NCBI RefSeq assembly: GCF_965228935.1
Contig: NZ_OZ245846.1
Location: 2,108,001-2,172,000, forward strand
DNA from: Ulvibacterium sp965228935
GTDB lineage: Bacteria > Bacteroidota > Bacteroidia > Flavobacteriales > Flavobacteriaceae
DNA length: 64,000 bases
Direction: 5' to 3'
This document shows positions 45,584 through 55,201 of this stretch, one piece after another. The notes under the pieces were generated by a model. It had not been told where the DNA came from. It saw only the letters and a program-made list of their open reading frames with translations, and searched no databases. The position numbers were made by a program, and so were the translations under genes. Numbering within the stretch: position 1 is the first letter of the stretch; every line of letters starts with the position of its first letter.

Positions 45584-47965
45584 ATGCTCAAATACAACAT
45601 CAAACTTTTCCTGAGGAACATCAAAAAGAGTAGGGTTTCCTTTATAATCAATATCATCGGTCTATCCACGGGTCTGGCCTGTGCAATATTGATCTTTTTA
45701 TGGGTCAACGATGAACTGAACATGAATCGGTCCCTTGCCAAAGATGGACGGCTTTACCAAGTCCTTGAGAATCGCCAATCCACGGAAGGAATCAAGACAT
45801 GGCAGTATACGTCCGATCCAATGGCGCGCACCTTGAAGGATGAACTGCCGGAAGTTGAATCCGCCACGGCCATCAATGCCTTTACGCACGGCTTCAAGGG
45901 CAATGGGGTGATCTCGAACGGGGAACGGCACATCAAGGTCAAGGGAATGTTCGCGACCCCAGGGTTCTTCGATGTGTTCCCGTATCCCCTTGCAGCGGGC
46001 AGCAAGGACGAAGCACTTTTGGATCGTAACGGCATTATCATATCCGAAACGTTGGCCGATAAGCTCTTTGGAGACTCGGAAAACGTGGTCGGCAGCACCT
46101 TGGAATGGAACCATTCATTTTTTGAAGGATCTTTTTATATAACTGCTGTCTTCGGGGACGTACCCTCCAACACAACAAAACGGTTCGACGTCATTTTCAG
46201 CTATGGGATCATATTGGAAAGAGACCGGTACGCAGGGCAATGGAACAGCCGTTACGCGGAAACGTACCTGGTGCTAAAAGAGGGTACCGATGTGGAAGAA
46301 TTCAACGACAAGATGACCAAATTGGTACGCTCAAAACATCCTTCGACAAACAAAGGGACTTTTTTCCTCCAGCAATTTTCCAGGAAATATCTCTACGGTA
46401 AATTTGAAAACGGTGTCCAGGACGGGGGTAGGATAGAATATGTAAGGTTGCTTTCCATTTTTGCCGTAAGCATTCTTTTACTGGCCTGCATTAATTTTAT
46501 GAACCTGTCCACGGCTCGTGCTTCCAAAAAAATGAGGGAAATCGGGGTAAAAAAAGCAATAGGGGCGAACAGGCGAACGTTGGTCGTGCAATTCCTTGGG
46601 GAATCCATCCTTATGGCCTTTTTATCACTTATAGTTGCGGCCCTTTGGGTAGCCCTCCTCCTTCCCCGGTTCAGCGAGATTACCGGAAAGACGTTGTTTA
46701 TGAACGTTGGGTTGGAAGCTTTGGCCGTCATAGTTGGCATTGTTTTTTTCACGGGTATTGTTTCCGGAAGTTACCCGGCATTCTACCTCTCCGGATTCAA
46801 CCCTGTATTGGCCCTGAGGGGCAAACAGGGTAGGGCCTCTTTCAAACAACGGATACGGAACGGATTGGTTATCCTACAATTTGCGATATCGGTCGTATTC
46901 ATCATCGGCTTTTTGGTCATTGACAGGCAGGTAGGATTTACAATGACCAGGAATTTGGGTTATGACCGGGACTATGTTATCAGTTTTCAACGGGAGGGAA
47001 GGCACGATTACGATCCCGAGGTATTTTTATCGGAACTAAGAAAACTTCCCGGTGTCGTCACGGTTGCAAGTATGCCCGGAAGTATCCTCGATGGCACCGA
47101 TAACCAAAGTGGTTATTCATGGAGGGGCCTGGAATCGGATAGGGAATACGTATTCAAGGCCCCAAGGGTAGGTTATGGTGTTATCGAAACGCTGGGAATG
47201 GAGATGCTCATGGGCCGCTCTTTCTCCAAAGGTCGTAACGATGATAATTCAAAAATTATGTTGAACGAGTCCGCGGTCAAAATGATGGGACTGAAAGATC
47301 CGATAGGAAGAACCATCTGGTATGGTGACGGAGAGCAAGAGATCATAGGGGTGGTCAAGGACTTTCAGTACGGATCTATACGGAACAAGATCGAACCCCT
47401 TGTTCTCAGATTCCGAGGCTCCGGGGACGGGAAAAATGTAATGGTAAAGATCAAGGCAGGCGCCGAAAAGGCCACCATAAGTAAAATTGAAGGTCTGTAC
47501 AAGGAATTCCATCCAAGATACACTTTCCAATATTCCTTATTGGACAGCGACTACCAAGCGCTATATGCATCGGAGAACCGGGTTTCCGTTCTGTCCCAAT
47601 ATTTTACCTTGGTGGCCATAATGATTTCATCCCTGGGGCTTTTCGGTCTGGCAGCGTTTACTACTGAGCAGAGAAAAAAGGAGATCGGTATCCGAAAGGT
47701 GCACGGGCAGAGTGTCCTACAGGTCGTAACCATGTTATCGGGCGAGTTTGTAAGACTGGTCCTGATATCTATCGTCATCTCCGCTCCGGTAGCATATCTG
47801 CTAAGCACCAGTTGGCTCTCCGGCTTCGCCTACCGTATCGAATTAAAGAGTTGGTATTTTTTAGGTGCCGGGGCCATGGCCTTGACAGTGGCCCTATTGA
47901 CCGTGGTGGGGCAGACCCTGTTGGCCGCCAATAAAAATCCTGTGAATGTCCTGCGGGAAGAATAG
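45584..47965 (+). CDS. FtsX/MacB-type ABC transporter permease (orphan)
   Basis: About 793 residues from ATG 45584 (M-L-K-Y-N-I-K-L-F-L-R-N-I-K-K), the usual beginning of this family; an ATG 7 codons earlier is less typical. Two FtsX-like halves: helix 1 (about 20-40), a large periplasmic MacB-core domain, three helices around 280-400, a second periplasmic domain, then helices near the C-terminus with the conserved E-I-G-I-R-K-V-H-G. Such permeases transmit ATPase movement to periplasmic events such as lipoprotein or toxin handling. No ATPase or membrane-fusion gene is adjacent, so it must borrow partners encoded elsewhere. Confidence 0.88.
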   Translation: MLKYNIKLFLRNIKKSRVSFIINIIGLSTGLACAILIFLWVNDELNMNRSLAKDGRLYQVLENRQSTEGIKTWQYTSDPMARTLKDELPEVESATAINAFTHGFKGNGVISNGERHIKVKGMFATPGFFDVFPYPLAAGSKDEALLDRNGIIISETLADKLFGDSENVVGSTLEWNHSFFEGSFYITAVFGDVPSNTTKRFDVIFSYGIILERDRYAGQWNSRYAETYLVLKEGTDVEEFNDKMTKLVRSKHPSTNKGTFFLQQFSRKYLYGKFENGVQDGGRIEYVRLLSIFAVSILLLACINFMNLSTARASKKMREIGVKKAIGANRRTLVVQFLGESILMAFLSLIVAALWVALLLPRFSEITGKTLFMNVGLEALAVIVGIVFFTGIVSGSYPAFYLSGFNPVLALRGKQGRASFKQRIRNGLVILQFAISVVFIIGFLVIDRQVGFTMTRNLGYDRDYVISFQREGRHDYDPEVFLSELRKLPGVVTVASMPGSILDGTDNQSGYSWRGLESDREYVFKAPRVGYGVIETLGMEMLMGRSFSKGRNDDNSKIMLNESAVKMMGLKDPIGRTIWYGDGEQEIIGVVKDFQYGSIRNKIEPLVLRFRGSGDGKNVMVKIKAGAEKATISKIEGLYKEFHPRYTFQYSLLDSDYQALYASENRVSVLSQYFTLVAIMISSLGLFGLAAFTTEQRKKEIGIRKVHGQSVLQVVTMLSGEFVRLVLISIVISAPVAYLLSTSWLSGFAYRIELKSWYFLGAGAMALTVALLTVVGQTLLAANKNPVNVLREE

Positions 47966-48339
47966 AAAGAATGGCTATCAATAAAGTTGTTTAAGATGGC
48001 GAGTTAATAGAACCAAATAAAGAAATTACCAGATTCCCTAATATGGGTTGCTTTATAAGACCGTACAAAACCCCAGATTTAAAATTTTCAAAAATTTTTC
48101 TGCAGAAGTTCAACTGCGTAATACGCCCTCTTCCCCACGGGTAATTGATGGTTAGGCCTTTTACCAAAAAAATCTCGCTACAATTGACCATTCTCATATT
48201 AAGCCAAGGATCCTTGCTACAATATCTAAATATGATATCACATCCGACGAGTGTAACAATTAAACTAACTCTGTGTCCTTTTATTAGCATGAAGCTTGTT
48301 AATTCCAAAAAACTTGGTATTAAGTATTACTGAAATGTC
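47966..48339. other. Intergenic region with repeat copy D
   Basis: 374 bp between the permease and the amidohydrolase. Copy D of the island repeat (about 47,996-48,062). Otherwise AT-rich with no recognised RNA or terminator. Confidence 0.45.
47996..48062 (+). repeat. Island intergenic repeat, copy D (divergent)
   Basis: GGCGAGTTAATAGAACCAAA, 35 bases from GGC to ATTCCC, then TGCTTTATAAGACC. The weakest of the five main copies, but it keeps the same block order and spacing. Confidence 0.5.
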
Positions 48340-49533
48340 ATGAGATTAGTTTTAAGAATCGTTGCAATCGCCACAATTTTGGTGGGTTTGTCCTGTAATC
48401 AAGAAAAGATAAATTGTGATTTGCTGATCAAAAATGTTACCCTATTTGATGGATGGAATGATAGGGGTACCGTTGATATTGCCCTTAAAAATGACAGTAT
48501 TTTGAAAATCGCTGATAAACTGGTGCATTATTCAAGCATGGATACCCTTGACGCTTCCGGAAAATATATGGTCCCTGGTCTGGTTAACTCCCATGTACAC
48601 CTTTGGGACACAATCCAACTGAAAGATGCTCTGAACAAGGGAGTTTTTGCAGTAATCGATCTACATAGCAGTGAAGGCCCGGATAATTTCCTACGTGGTC
48701 TACGTGATTCTTTAAGATTTGCAAGCTATTACAGTTCCGGATACGCCGCTACCGTACGTGGAGGGCATCCGACACAATTGTTCGCTATACAGACCATTAA
48801 TGAATCTATAGCTCCGCGACAGTTTGTTCAGAATCGATTAAAAAATGGCGCGGACTACATTAAAATTGTAAGCAACAACTTAAAGCCAGGAAGTCTCTGG
48901 CATGAGATTCCATCTCTGGACTATAGTCAAATCGCAGCTATTACAAAGGCGGCTAAAGAATATAACAAGTTGGTCCTGGTTCATATTTCTCAAGTAGATG
49001 AAGCCGTTGAAATAGCTAAATTGGGAGTCGACGGATTTGTCCATTTATGGTCATACAATGAATCGGCTTCCGAGGAAGCCCTTAGTATTTTAAAGAAAAA
49101 CAATGTATTTGTCGTACCTACTTCAATGATTCAAAGTAAAGCCTGGGAAATTATCGAGCAGAGTCCAGGTTCTGATCATTCATTCAAAGGGTCACTCTCA
49201 AAAATGTCAATAGTTAAGCAAGAAATCAAGCGCATTCATGATGCCGGGATTCGTATTCTTGCCGGTACAGATCCGCCCAATTATGGAATTAACCATCATG
49301 ACGATTTAATAAGGGAATTAGAGATTTATGAAGATGCAGGATTATCCAACATCGAAGTTTTAATAACCGCAACAGGAAACCCTTCGCAGGTTTTTAATTT
49401 GAACGATATTGGTACAATAGCTAAGGGCCAGAAGGCAAATTTCATGATTCTTAACTCCGATCCCCTAAGAAAAATTTCTTCTTTAACTGATATATATGGC
49501 ATTTGGAAAAATGGAACAAGATTACAAGATTAG
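48340..49533 (+). CDS. Lipoprotein amidohydrolase (imidazolonepropionase-like)
   Basis: 397 residues. Lipobox ending at Cys19 (G-L-S-C), then an amidohydrolase-superfamily barrel: H-x-H motif His85-Val-His87 in N-S-H-V-H, later His in V-L-V-H-I-S, His in F-V-H-L-W and the metal Asp in A-G-T-D-P-P, with the terminal F-M-I-L-N-S-D-P small-domain strand. Family knowledge: metal-dependent hydrolysis of cyclic amides, peptides or related bonds; the substrate is unknown. Lipid-anchored, so periplasmic or surface located. Flanked by repeat copies D and E; it stands alone as a transcription unit. Confidence 0.85.
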   Translation: MRLVLRIVAIATILVGLSCNQEKINCDLLIKNVTLFDGWNDRGTVDIALKNDSILKIADKLVHYSSMDTLDASGKYMVPGLVNSHVHLWDTIQLKDALNKGVFAVIDLHSSEGPDNFLRGLRDSLRFASYYSSGYAATVRGGHPTQLFAIQTINESIAPRQFVQNRLKNGADYIKIVSNNLKPGSLWHEIPSLDYSQIAAITKAAKEYNKLVLVHISQVDEAVEIAKLGVDGFVHLWSYNESASEEALSILKKNNVFVVPTSMIQSKAWEIIEQSPGSDHSFKGSLSKMSIVKQEIKRIHDAGIRILAGTDPPNYGINHHDDLIRELEIYEDAGLSNIEVLITATGNPSQVFNLNDIGTIAKGQKANFMILNSDPLRKISSLTDIYGIWKNGTRLQD

Positions 49534-49670
49534 ATGATTAGAATTATCTCCTTAAGGATGCTTATTTGTGTTGTCTTAAAAACCTAACCAGATTAATTAT
49601 GAAAACGACAAAGTAATTATGGAAGCTACCAAACACTGGTAGGCTGAGCAAATATTGGTAGTTCCTTTAA

Positions 49671-49740
49671 ACGGCGCTTTAATCGGACTGAATGGGAAGA
49701 GGGAGCGGATTCCCGGGAAATGTTCATTTTATAGAACCAA
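49671..49740 (+). repeat. Island intergenic repeat, copy E
   Basis: GGCGCTTTAATCGGACTGAA, 36 bases from GGC to ATTCCC, then GGGAAATGTTCATTTTATAGAAC. The closest match to copy A at the right end (one central difference in the last 16 bases). Lies between two convergent genes. Confidence 0.65.
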
Positions 49741-49753
49741 CCAGCTTAGACAT

Positions 49754-51226
49754 TTAAACTATCTCCTGCATATATTCTCTGATAGAGGTATCCCCATAGA
49801 TTTTTCGAATCATTTGGGTATATAGCTTTGCAAATCGGTCATTTTTAGCAAGATTGCCAAAAAGAGATTCTTGCTTTAGAAATGCCATAGGGTTTGTTTT
49901 AGTTTTTCTAGCTTCTCTGTAAAGTTGGTCTGCCATGGCATCAATTATTTCAATAGGCCGTCCATCCCTATCAATTCTTTTGTCGCTATAATAGCACCAT
50001 GCAGCCAGTATAAATGTGGCATAAGTGATGCTACCGCCTTTTTCCAAATTTTCTTTAAGTGTGGGAATCAGGAACTTGGGAAGTTTAGCTGAGCTTTCTG
50101 AGCAGATTCTGCTGACGCTATCCTTAATGTTGGGATTGCCAAAACGAATTTCCAGGTTGTCTTTGTATTCCTCTATATCAATGCCTTCTATAGATCCCAA
50201 AATGGGGGTAACTTCTTTGTCCATAAAAGCTCTCATAAACTTCGCAAACACTTCATCCTGCATACAAGCATCGATAGTGGGATGTCCATGTATTGCCCCC
50301 GTAATTCCCAAAACGGAATGACCGGCATTCAGCAGTCGTATCTTCATTTTTTCATAGGGTGTAACATCGGGCACAAACTGCACCCCGACATCTTCAAGTT
50401 GTGGTCTGCCATTTGAAAAATTGTCTTCAACAACCCATTGGATGAAAGGCTCGCAAACAACAGGCCATTTATCCTGCAAATCATTTTCAATTATCAGATA
50501 GTCAATTATTTCTGTTGTTGTTACCGGGGTGATTCTGTCAACCATACTATTTGGAAAACTAACTTCTTTTTCAATCCAAGTGGCAAGTTCAGCATCCTGT
50601 TTTTTTGTGAAAGCCAATACCATTTTTTGGGCGATGTCACCATTATGCTGAATATTATCACAAGACATAATCGTAAACGGGGGCAATCCATTTGCCCGTC
50701 TTTTTTGAAGGGCAGCAGTCAGGTAGCCATAAACCGTTCTAGGGTCATGTGGATTTTTCAATTCATGTTGTACATCTGGATTTGCGAAATCGAAATCTCC
50801 AGTTGAGGGATTAAAATTGTATCCACCTTCGGTAATGGTCAATGACACAATTTTGGTGTTTGGACTTGCCATTTTGTCGATAACCGATTGAGGGTCATCA
50901 ACGGCCAGTTGATATTCCGTAATCGAGCCGATGATTTCATTTTCGATATTTCCGTTGGGGTGCTGAGTGACCAAAGTGTAAAGACCATCCTGCGCTTTTA
51001 AGGTATTGTACATATTGCGGTCTCCTTCCCTTAAACCCACCCCATAGATTGCCCAATTTTCGGAACCTTTTTTTTGCAACAATTGGTGAATGTAATAGGC
51101 TTGGTGCGATCGGTGGAAACCACCTACCCCAATATGAACAATAGCTGTGTTCAATTGTGTCCTCTCATAGGTGGGACAGGAGATTCGATTTGAAATATCA
51201 ACAAGGTTTTTCTGATTTAATTTCAT
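49754..51226 (-). CDS. Mannitol-dehydrogenase-family oxidoreductase (polyol-specific long-chain dehydrogenase)
   Basis: About 490 residues from ATG 51226; an upstream in-frame ATG (51313) would overlap the transporter gene. N-terminal NAD-binding domain (V-H-I-G-V-G-G-F-H-R-S-H), and the catalytic pattern K-x5-N-x2-H at Lys295, Asn300, His303 in K-I-R-L-L-N-A-G-H, at the spacing known for mannitol 2-dehydrogenase. Catalyses NAD-linked oxidation of mannitol, related polyols or fructuronate-type acids. It lies 17 bp downstream of an NCS1-type transporter, so uptake and oxidation of one substrate, plausibly a polyol such as algal mannitol, is likely (inference). Confidence 0.87.
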   Translation of the reverse strand: MKLNQKNLVDISNRISCPTYERTQLNTAIVHIGVGGFHRSHQAYYIHQLLQKKGSENWAIYGVGLREGDRNMYNTLKAQDGLYTLVTQHPNGNIENEIIGSITEYQLAVDDPQSVIDKMASPNTKIVSLTITEGGYNFNPSTGDFDFANPDVQHELKNPHDPRTVYGYLTAALQKRRANGLPPFTIMSCDNIQHNGDIAQKMVLAFTKKQDAELATWIEKEVSFPNSMVDRITPVTTTEIIDYLIIENDLQDKWPVVCEPFIQWVVEDNFSNGRPQLEDVGVQFVPDVTPYEKMKIRLLNAGHSVLGITGAIHGHPTIDACMQDEVFAKFMRAFMDKEVTPILGSIEGIDIEEYKDNLEIRFGNPNIKDSVSRICSESSAKLPKFLIPTLKENLEKGGSITYATFILAAWCYYSDKRIDRDGRPIEIIDAMADQLYREARKTKTNPMAFLKQESLFGNLAKNDRFAKLYTQMIRKIYGDTSIREYMQEIV

Positions 51227-51243
51227 TTCTGCTTTGTTACGAG

Positions 51244-52962
51244 TTAAGATTCTATTTTCATCTTGTTTCTTTTCATGGCCCAATATGCTGTGATGAAATA
51301 GGCAATCGTACAAATGAATCCATAGAAATAAAAGGCTTCTCGATTGGCGAAATAGTCATTTTCCGTATCGCTGCCAAACAATACAATGATCGCCAATACC
51401 AAGGTAATTCCCAAAGCCACAATAGCAACAACTTTCAATACCTTTGAAAAAAATGAAGTGTCTTTCTTTTGTATGGACTTTTCAGCAGCCAATTTTTCGT
51501 GATAGTCATCAACTAAATCATTGAACTCTTTTTCCTTGGCTTCTGCTTCTGGATACGTTTTTTTGGCACCATAGCGACCTGCTAAAAAAGTATACACCAT
51601 TATGGTGAATAACCAAGTGGGTATAAACAAATAATAAAACGACATTACATCGAGATAATTTAGGCCAAAACCAAATATCAGCCCTATAATCCAAGAGGCA
51701 ACAGCAGGTAAACTATGGGTGAAATCCTGAAATTTAGACCAATACCTCGTAAAGCCAATTCTTGGAAAGATTTGATGCTCTGCAAATACTATGGCGCCAA
51801 CAGGGACAACCAATAGGCCCGCATAGGTGAGCAATGGTAAAATCTGTGAGAACACAAAAGGAAAACAGGCAATGACTACCATGGCCAGTCCTACGAGTAA
51901 AGTGGTCCTCTTTCTTGAATGATTGTAGAAAATGGCTTGTGCAGCCAATCCAGCGCGATATAAATTGGTAATAGCAGTGGTCCATCCTGCCACAATAACA
52001 ATTATGAATCCTGACCAACCCAGTGCATAGTAGGCCACATCCCCTGGGTCTAGCTCGACAATGGTTTTGCCCAAAATTACAGCTGCCCCTGCCCCCATGA
52101 TACCAGCAGCGATCCAAGCAATATAATGTCCGAACATCATACCAGAGCTGGTGGCCAGACCATAGATTTTCTTTTTGGCAAATCGCAATAAAGCCATATC
52201 GATCAATCCAAAATGGGTAATGGTATTGGCCGCCCATGCAAAGCCAATGACTTCCAACAAACCGATGCCCGGTTCGCCACGACTATTTAAACCGGTCCAT
52301 ATGGATTGATCTCCGATGCTGATGAGGTCCGACCAATTTTCAGGAATGGTTTTGCCAATTACCGATAAAGACAAAGCAGGCAGTAATACCATAGCTCCAC
52401 TTGCAAACATTACAAATAACCAAGGGGCACATATACCGGAAAATTCAGTAACTGCATTAAAACCGTACATGGCAACAAAAACGGCAAAAAGGCCAACCAA
52501 AACAACAATTAGTATAAACCAGACATTTGTGGGATACCAATTCAACTGGGCTGGAATATCGAACGCAAATCGAACTGCGGTGGCCGAAACGGTGACCATG
52601 GCACCTGATATGACAGTAAAAATCAGCACATTGGCCCAATCATATAAATAGGACATTTTCTTGCCTGCAATCTTTTTTAGATAAGTATACAGGCTAAGAC
52701 GGGTATCAACGGCAATGGGCGAGGTTATCAATGTCCAACTTAACACGGCCAAAACATTACCTATAAGAAGCCCAATAATAATATCCATGGTCTTTACGCC
52801 CAGGGCCACAAATGTGGCTCCAATGACAAACTCGGTTGCCGCTACATGTTCGGCGGCATATAGTCCCGCGAAGTGGGTCCAGTCATGGAGTTTGTGTTTC
52901 GGAACGGGAAGTTGTTCTTCCTGCATTTGTTCCAACCTGGAATAGTCGCTGGTCCGTTTCAT
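51244..52962 (-). CDS. NCS1-type (purine/cytosine permease-like) transporter
   Basis: 572 residues with about 12-14 transmembrane helices. The N-terminal cytoplasmic start (L-H-D-W-T-H-F-A-G-L-Y-A-A-E-H-V-A-A-T-E-F) and helices with G-F-A-W-A-A-N-T match the nucleobase:cation symporter-1 superfamily. A charged cytoplasmic segment (about 475-515, E-A-K-E-K-E-F-N-D-L-V) and two extra helices close the protein, longer than typical NCS1 members. Family members usually move nucleobases, hydantoins or vitamins with a cation. Here the coupling to a polyol dehydrogenase suggests another substrate. First gene of a two-gene operon. Confidence 0.83.
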   Translation of the reverse strand: MKRTSDYSRLEQMQEEQLPVPKHKLHDWTHFAGLYAAEHVAATEFVIGATFVALGVKTMDIIIGLLIGNVLAVLSWTLITSPIAVDTRLSLYTYLKKIAGKKMSYLYDWANVLIFTVISGAMVTVSATAVRFAFDIPAQLNWYPTNVWFILIVVLVGLFAVFVAMYGFNAVTEFSGICAPWLFVMFASGAMVLLPALSLSVIGKTIPENWSDLISIGDQSIWTGLNSRGEPGIGLLEVIGFAWAANTITHFGLIDMALLRFAKKKIYGLATSSGMMFGHYIAWIAAGIMGAGAAVILGKTIVELDPGDVAYYALGWSGFIIVIVAGWTTAITNLYRAGLAAQAIFYNHSRKRTTLLVGLAMVVIACFPFVFSQILPLLTYAGLLVVPVGAIVFAEHQIFPRIGFTRYWSKFQDFTHSLPAVASWIIGLIFGFGLNYLDVMSFYYLFIPTWLFTIMVYTFLAGRYGAKKTYPEAEAKEKEFNDLVDDYHEKLAAEKSIQKKDTSFFSKVLKVVAIVALGITLVLAIIVLFGSDTENDYFANREAFYFYGFICTIAYFITAYWAMKRNKMKIES

Positions 52963-53217
52963 ATCTTATTTGGTGGTTGTAAGAAGTATCTGGAAGATCA
53001 AGGCCATCCCCTTTACTGTCTATATGGTAAGATAGTCAAACTGCGAGACTTTGAAAAGTAAGTATAGTTATTGGATTACACTTCATCGTCAACCGCTGAT
53101 GCTCCATTTGTTCAAAAGGTTCACAGAATTAATGGTGGTAGGTCTATAACAGTCCAAGTTTCATGTAAGGGCTGGTTAACAAGACAGATACAAACGAAAA
53201 GGAAGTAATATGAACTG

Positions 53218-54123
53218 TCAATTGAAAAATCTTCTAAACTCTGAGGGTGTAAGGCTCGTCTTTGATTTAAAGAATTTACTGAACGACTGCGGATATTCAA
53301 AACCCAACTGGAATGCAATTTCCCCAATCGAGGATTCGCTTATGGTCAATTTTTCTTTGGCCTTCTCAATGAGCTTATCGTGGATATGCTGTTGGGTACT
53401 CTTTCCTGTCAGTACTTTTAAGAGGCCGCTCAAATAGTTGGGCGAAAGGTTCAAAGAATCAGAGACATCCACAACCGAGGGCAGGCCATTGGCAATCAAT
53501 TTTTCGCTCTTGAAACGATCCTTCAATATTTTTTCCAAACGGACCAGGATATCGTGGTTCTCCTTTTCCTGTGTTATGAATTGACGGTGGTAGAACCTAT
53601 CGGCATAGTTCAATAAGGTCTCGAAACGTGAAATGATGACAGATTTGCTGAACTTATCGATGTTTGAACGGCATTCTTCCTCAATGCCCTGTAAAATACC
53701 TACGATGGTTTCCTCCTCCTTTTCGGTAAGATAGAGTGCCTCGTTCACCGAATACCCAAAATATTCATATTCCGTGATCTTCGTTGCAAGATGGGTATTC
53801 CAAAAAAGATCGGGATGTACGAGTAACAACCATCCCGAATGAGTCAGGTTCTTTGTTGCCCTAATGGAATATACTTGGTTGGGTGCTATAAAGTACATCT
53901 TACCGTGATCAAAACCATAAGTTTGCTGCCCATACTGCAAAGTACCGCCCACATTTTTTTTCAGCGCTATAGAATAAAAGTCCTGGATGATATGTTCAGG
54001 CTCATCATCCCTTAGCCTGGTAATCTCCTCGATACGGAAAACACTTATCAAAGGATTTGGAGGCCCGGGAAGCCCTCGGAAGCGATGATATTGAGCGATT
54101 GTTTTTAATCTATATGGCTTCAT
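53218..54123 (-). CDS. AraC-family transcriptional regulator (paralogue 1)
   Basis: 301 residues: N-terminal ligand-binding region with G-F-D-H-G-K-M-Y-F-I-A-P-N-Q-V and C-terminal double helix-turn-helix (L-N-L-S-P-N-Y-L-S-G-L-L-K, then I-A-F-Q-L-G-F-E-Y-P-Q-S-F-S-K-F-F-K). Clearly paralogous to the regulator at 57,280 along its whole length. It lies 9 bp after the NmrA gene at 54,133, last gene of the leftward oxidoreductase operon, so it may be both product and regulator of it. Confidence 0.87.
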   Translation of the reverse strand: MKPYRLKTIAQYHRFRGLPGPPNPLISVFRIEEITRLRDDEPEHIIQDFYSIALKKNVGGTLQYGQQTYGFDHGKMYFIAPNQVYSIRATKNLTHSGWLLLVHPDLFWNTHLATKITEYEYFGYSVNEALYLTEKEEETIVGILQGIEEECRSNIDKFSKSVIISRFETLLNYADRFYHRQFITQEKENHDILVRLEKILKDRFKSEKLIANGLPSVVDVSDSLNLSPNYLSGLLKVLTGKSTQQHIHDKLIEKAKEKLTISESSIGEIAFQLGFEYPQSFSKFFKSKTSLTPSEFRRFFN

Positions 54124-54132
54124 ATGACCCTA

Positions 54133-55035
54133 TTATTCCAGATTATAGACTGTTGCGAACTCATTGGCAAAATCCTTCATTTTGACATTGCCAAAGGTTT
54201 CGGGTTTGTGTAAGTTATAATTTTCGTACAATAATCCACTGTGGATGGCCTCATACATTTCCACCATTCCCTTGGCTATTGTAGGTTGCATTCCTGCACT
54301 TTCCAAACTTTGCAGCAATTGATCGTCGGTGATCATTACCCATTGCAGGTCCGGCTTCCCGATTGCAGAACCCAAGATACGGGCCACCTCTTTATAGGTC
54401 AGCTCTTCACTGGCTACGTACCTCACTTTCCTGCTGGATGATGGTAACGTGTCGATCTCATCAGCAATAGCGGCAGCTATATCCCGGGGTGACACCCATG
54501 CATTCCGGTCATCTTCCGCTAAGTTACTTCCTATTATCCCATGTTCCTTTATCATGTTGACGAACTGGAATAGGTTGTAATAGATCTCCGTGGGGCGTAT
54601 GTGAGTGACTGAAACATCTTCCGGTAAATTGTTCAGGCTGTTCTCGACATGAAACGTACCCTCCAAAATCCCATTGCCCTTTTCCAAATGCGCACCGATG
54701 CTACTGAGATTGACAACACGTTTGACCCCACTCTTTAGAACGGCCTCCGCAAAACTATTTCCAAGCTCTTTGTAGTACCCAAGCAGGTCAAGGCCATGGT
54801 CGAAATAATCCGCTGGAGGCGTTAAGGTGTAAACAATGTCGGCACCTTTAAAACTTGAGGCCAAAAAGCCGGTGTCCTGTAATTTGCCGATGGCAGGAAT
54901 GGCCCCTAAAGCCTTAATTTCATTTGTTCTTGCCGGATTGCTGCTGATTACCTTCACCGTATGTCCTTCTTTGATCAATATTTGGGCCAATGGTGTCCCT
55001 ATTCGTCCCAATGAACCTGTAAGCGTAATTTTCAT
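54133..55035 (-). CDS. NmrA-type NAD(P)-binding protein, probable quinone/azo reductase
   Basis: 300 residues. Rossmann start with T-G-S-L-G-R-I-G-T-P and the NmrA/atypical-SDR layout (N-L-S-S-I-G-A-H, H-I-R-P-T-E-I-Y-Y-N); no classical Y-x-x-x-K. Relatives include NADPH:quinone oxidoreductase 2-like enzymes and redox-sensor proteins. Second NmrA-type gene of a run with a SnoaL-like protein and a divergent HxlR regulator, which fits electrophile or quinone stress. Substrate unknown. Cytoplasmic. Confidence 0.82.
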   Translation of the reverse strand: MKITLTGSLGRIGTPLAQILIKEGHTVKVISSNPARTNEIKALGAIPAIGKLQDTGFLASSFKGADIVYTLTPPADYFDHGLDLLGYYKELGNSFAEAVLKSGVKRVVNLSSIGAHLEKGNGILEGTFHVENSLNNLPEDVSVTHIRPTEIYYNLFQFVNMIKEHGIIGSNLAEDDRNAWVSPRDIAAAIADEIDTLPSSSRKVRYVASEELTYKEVARILGSAIGKPDLQWVMITDDQLLQSLESAGMQPTIAKGMVEMYEAIHSGLLYENYNLHKPETFGNVKMKDFANEFATVYNLE

Positions 55036-55201
55036 TTGATTAAGTTTTACTACTTACAAAGTTCGGTCTGGGAAATAAGTCTTATGTGTCGAAATATATT
55101 TTTGTTGTGTTCAAATGTAGTTTTACCCAATAAGGATAGTTTTAAACCATAATCAGTGTTCCCTAAAAGCACTTTATTTTCATGACAACTCCATGGATTG
55201 C

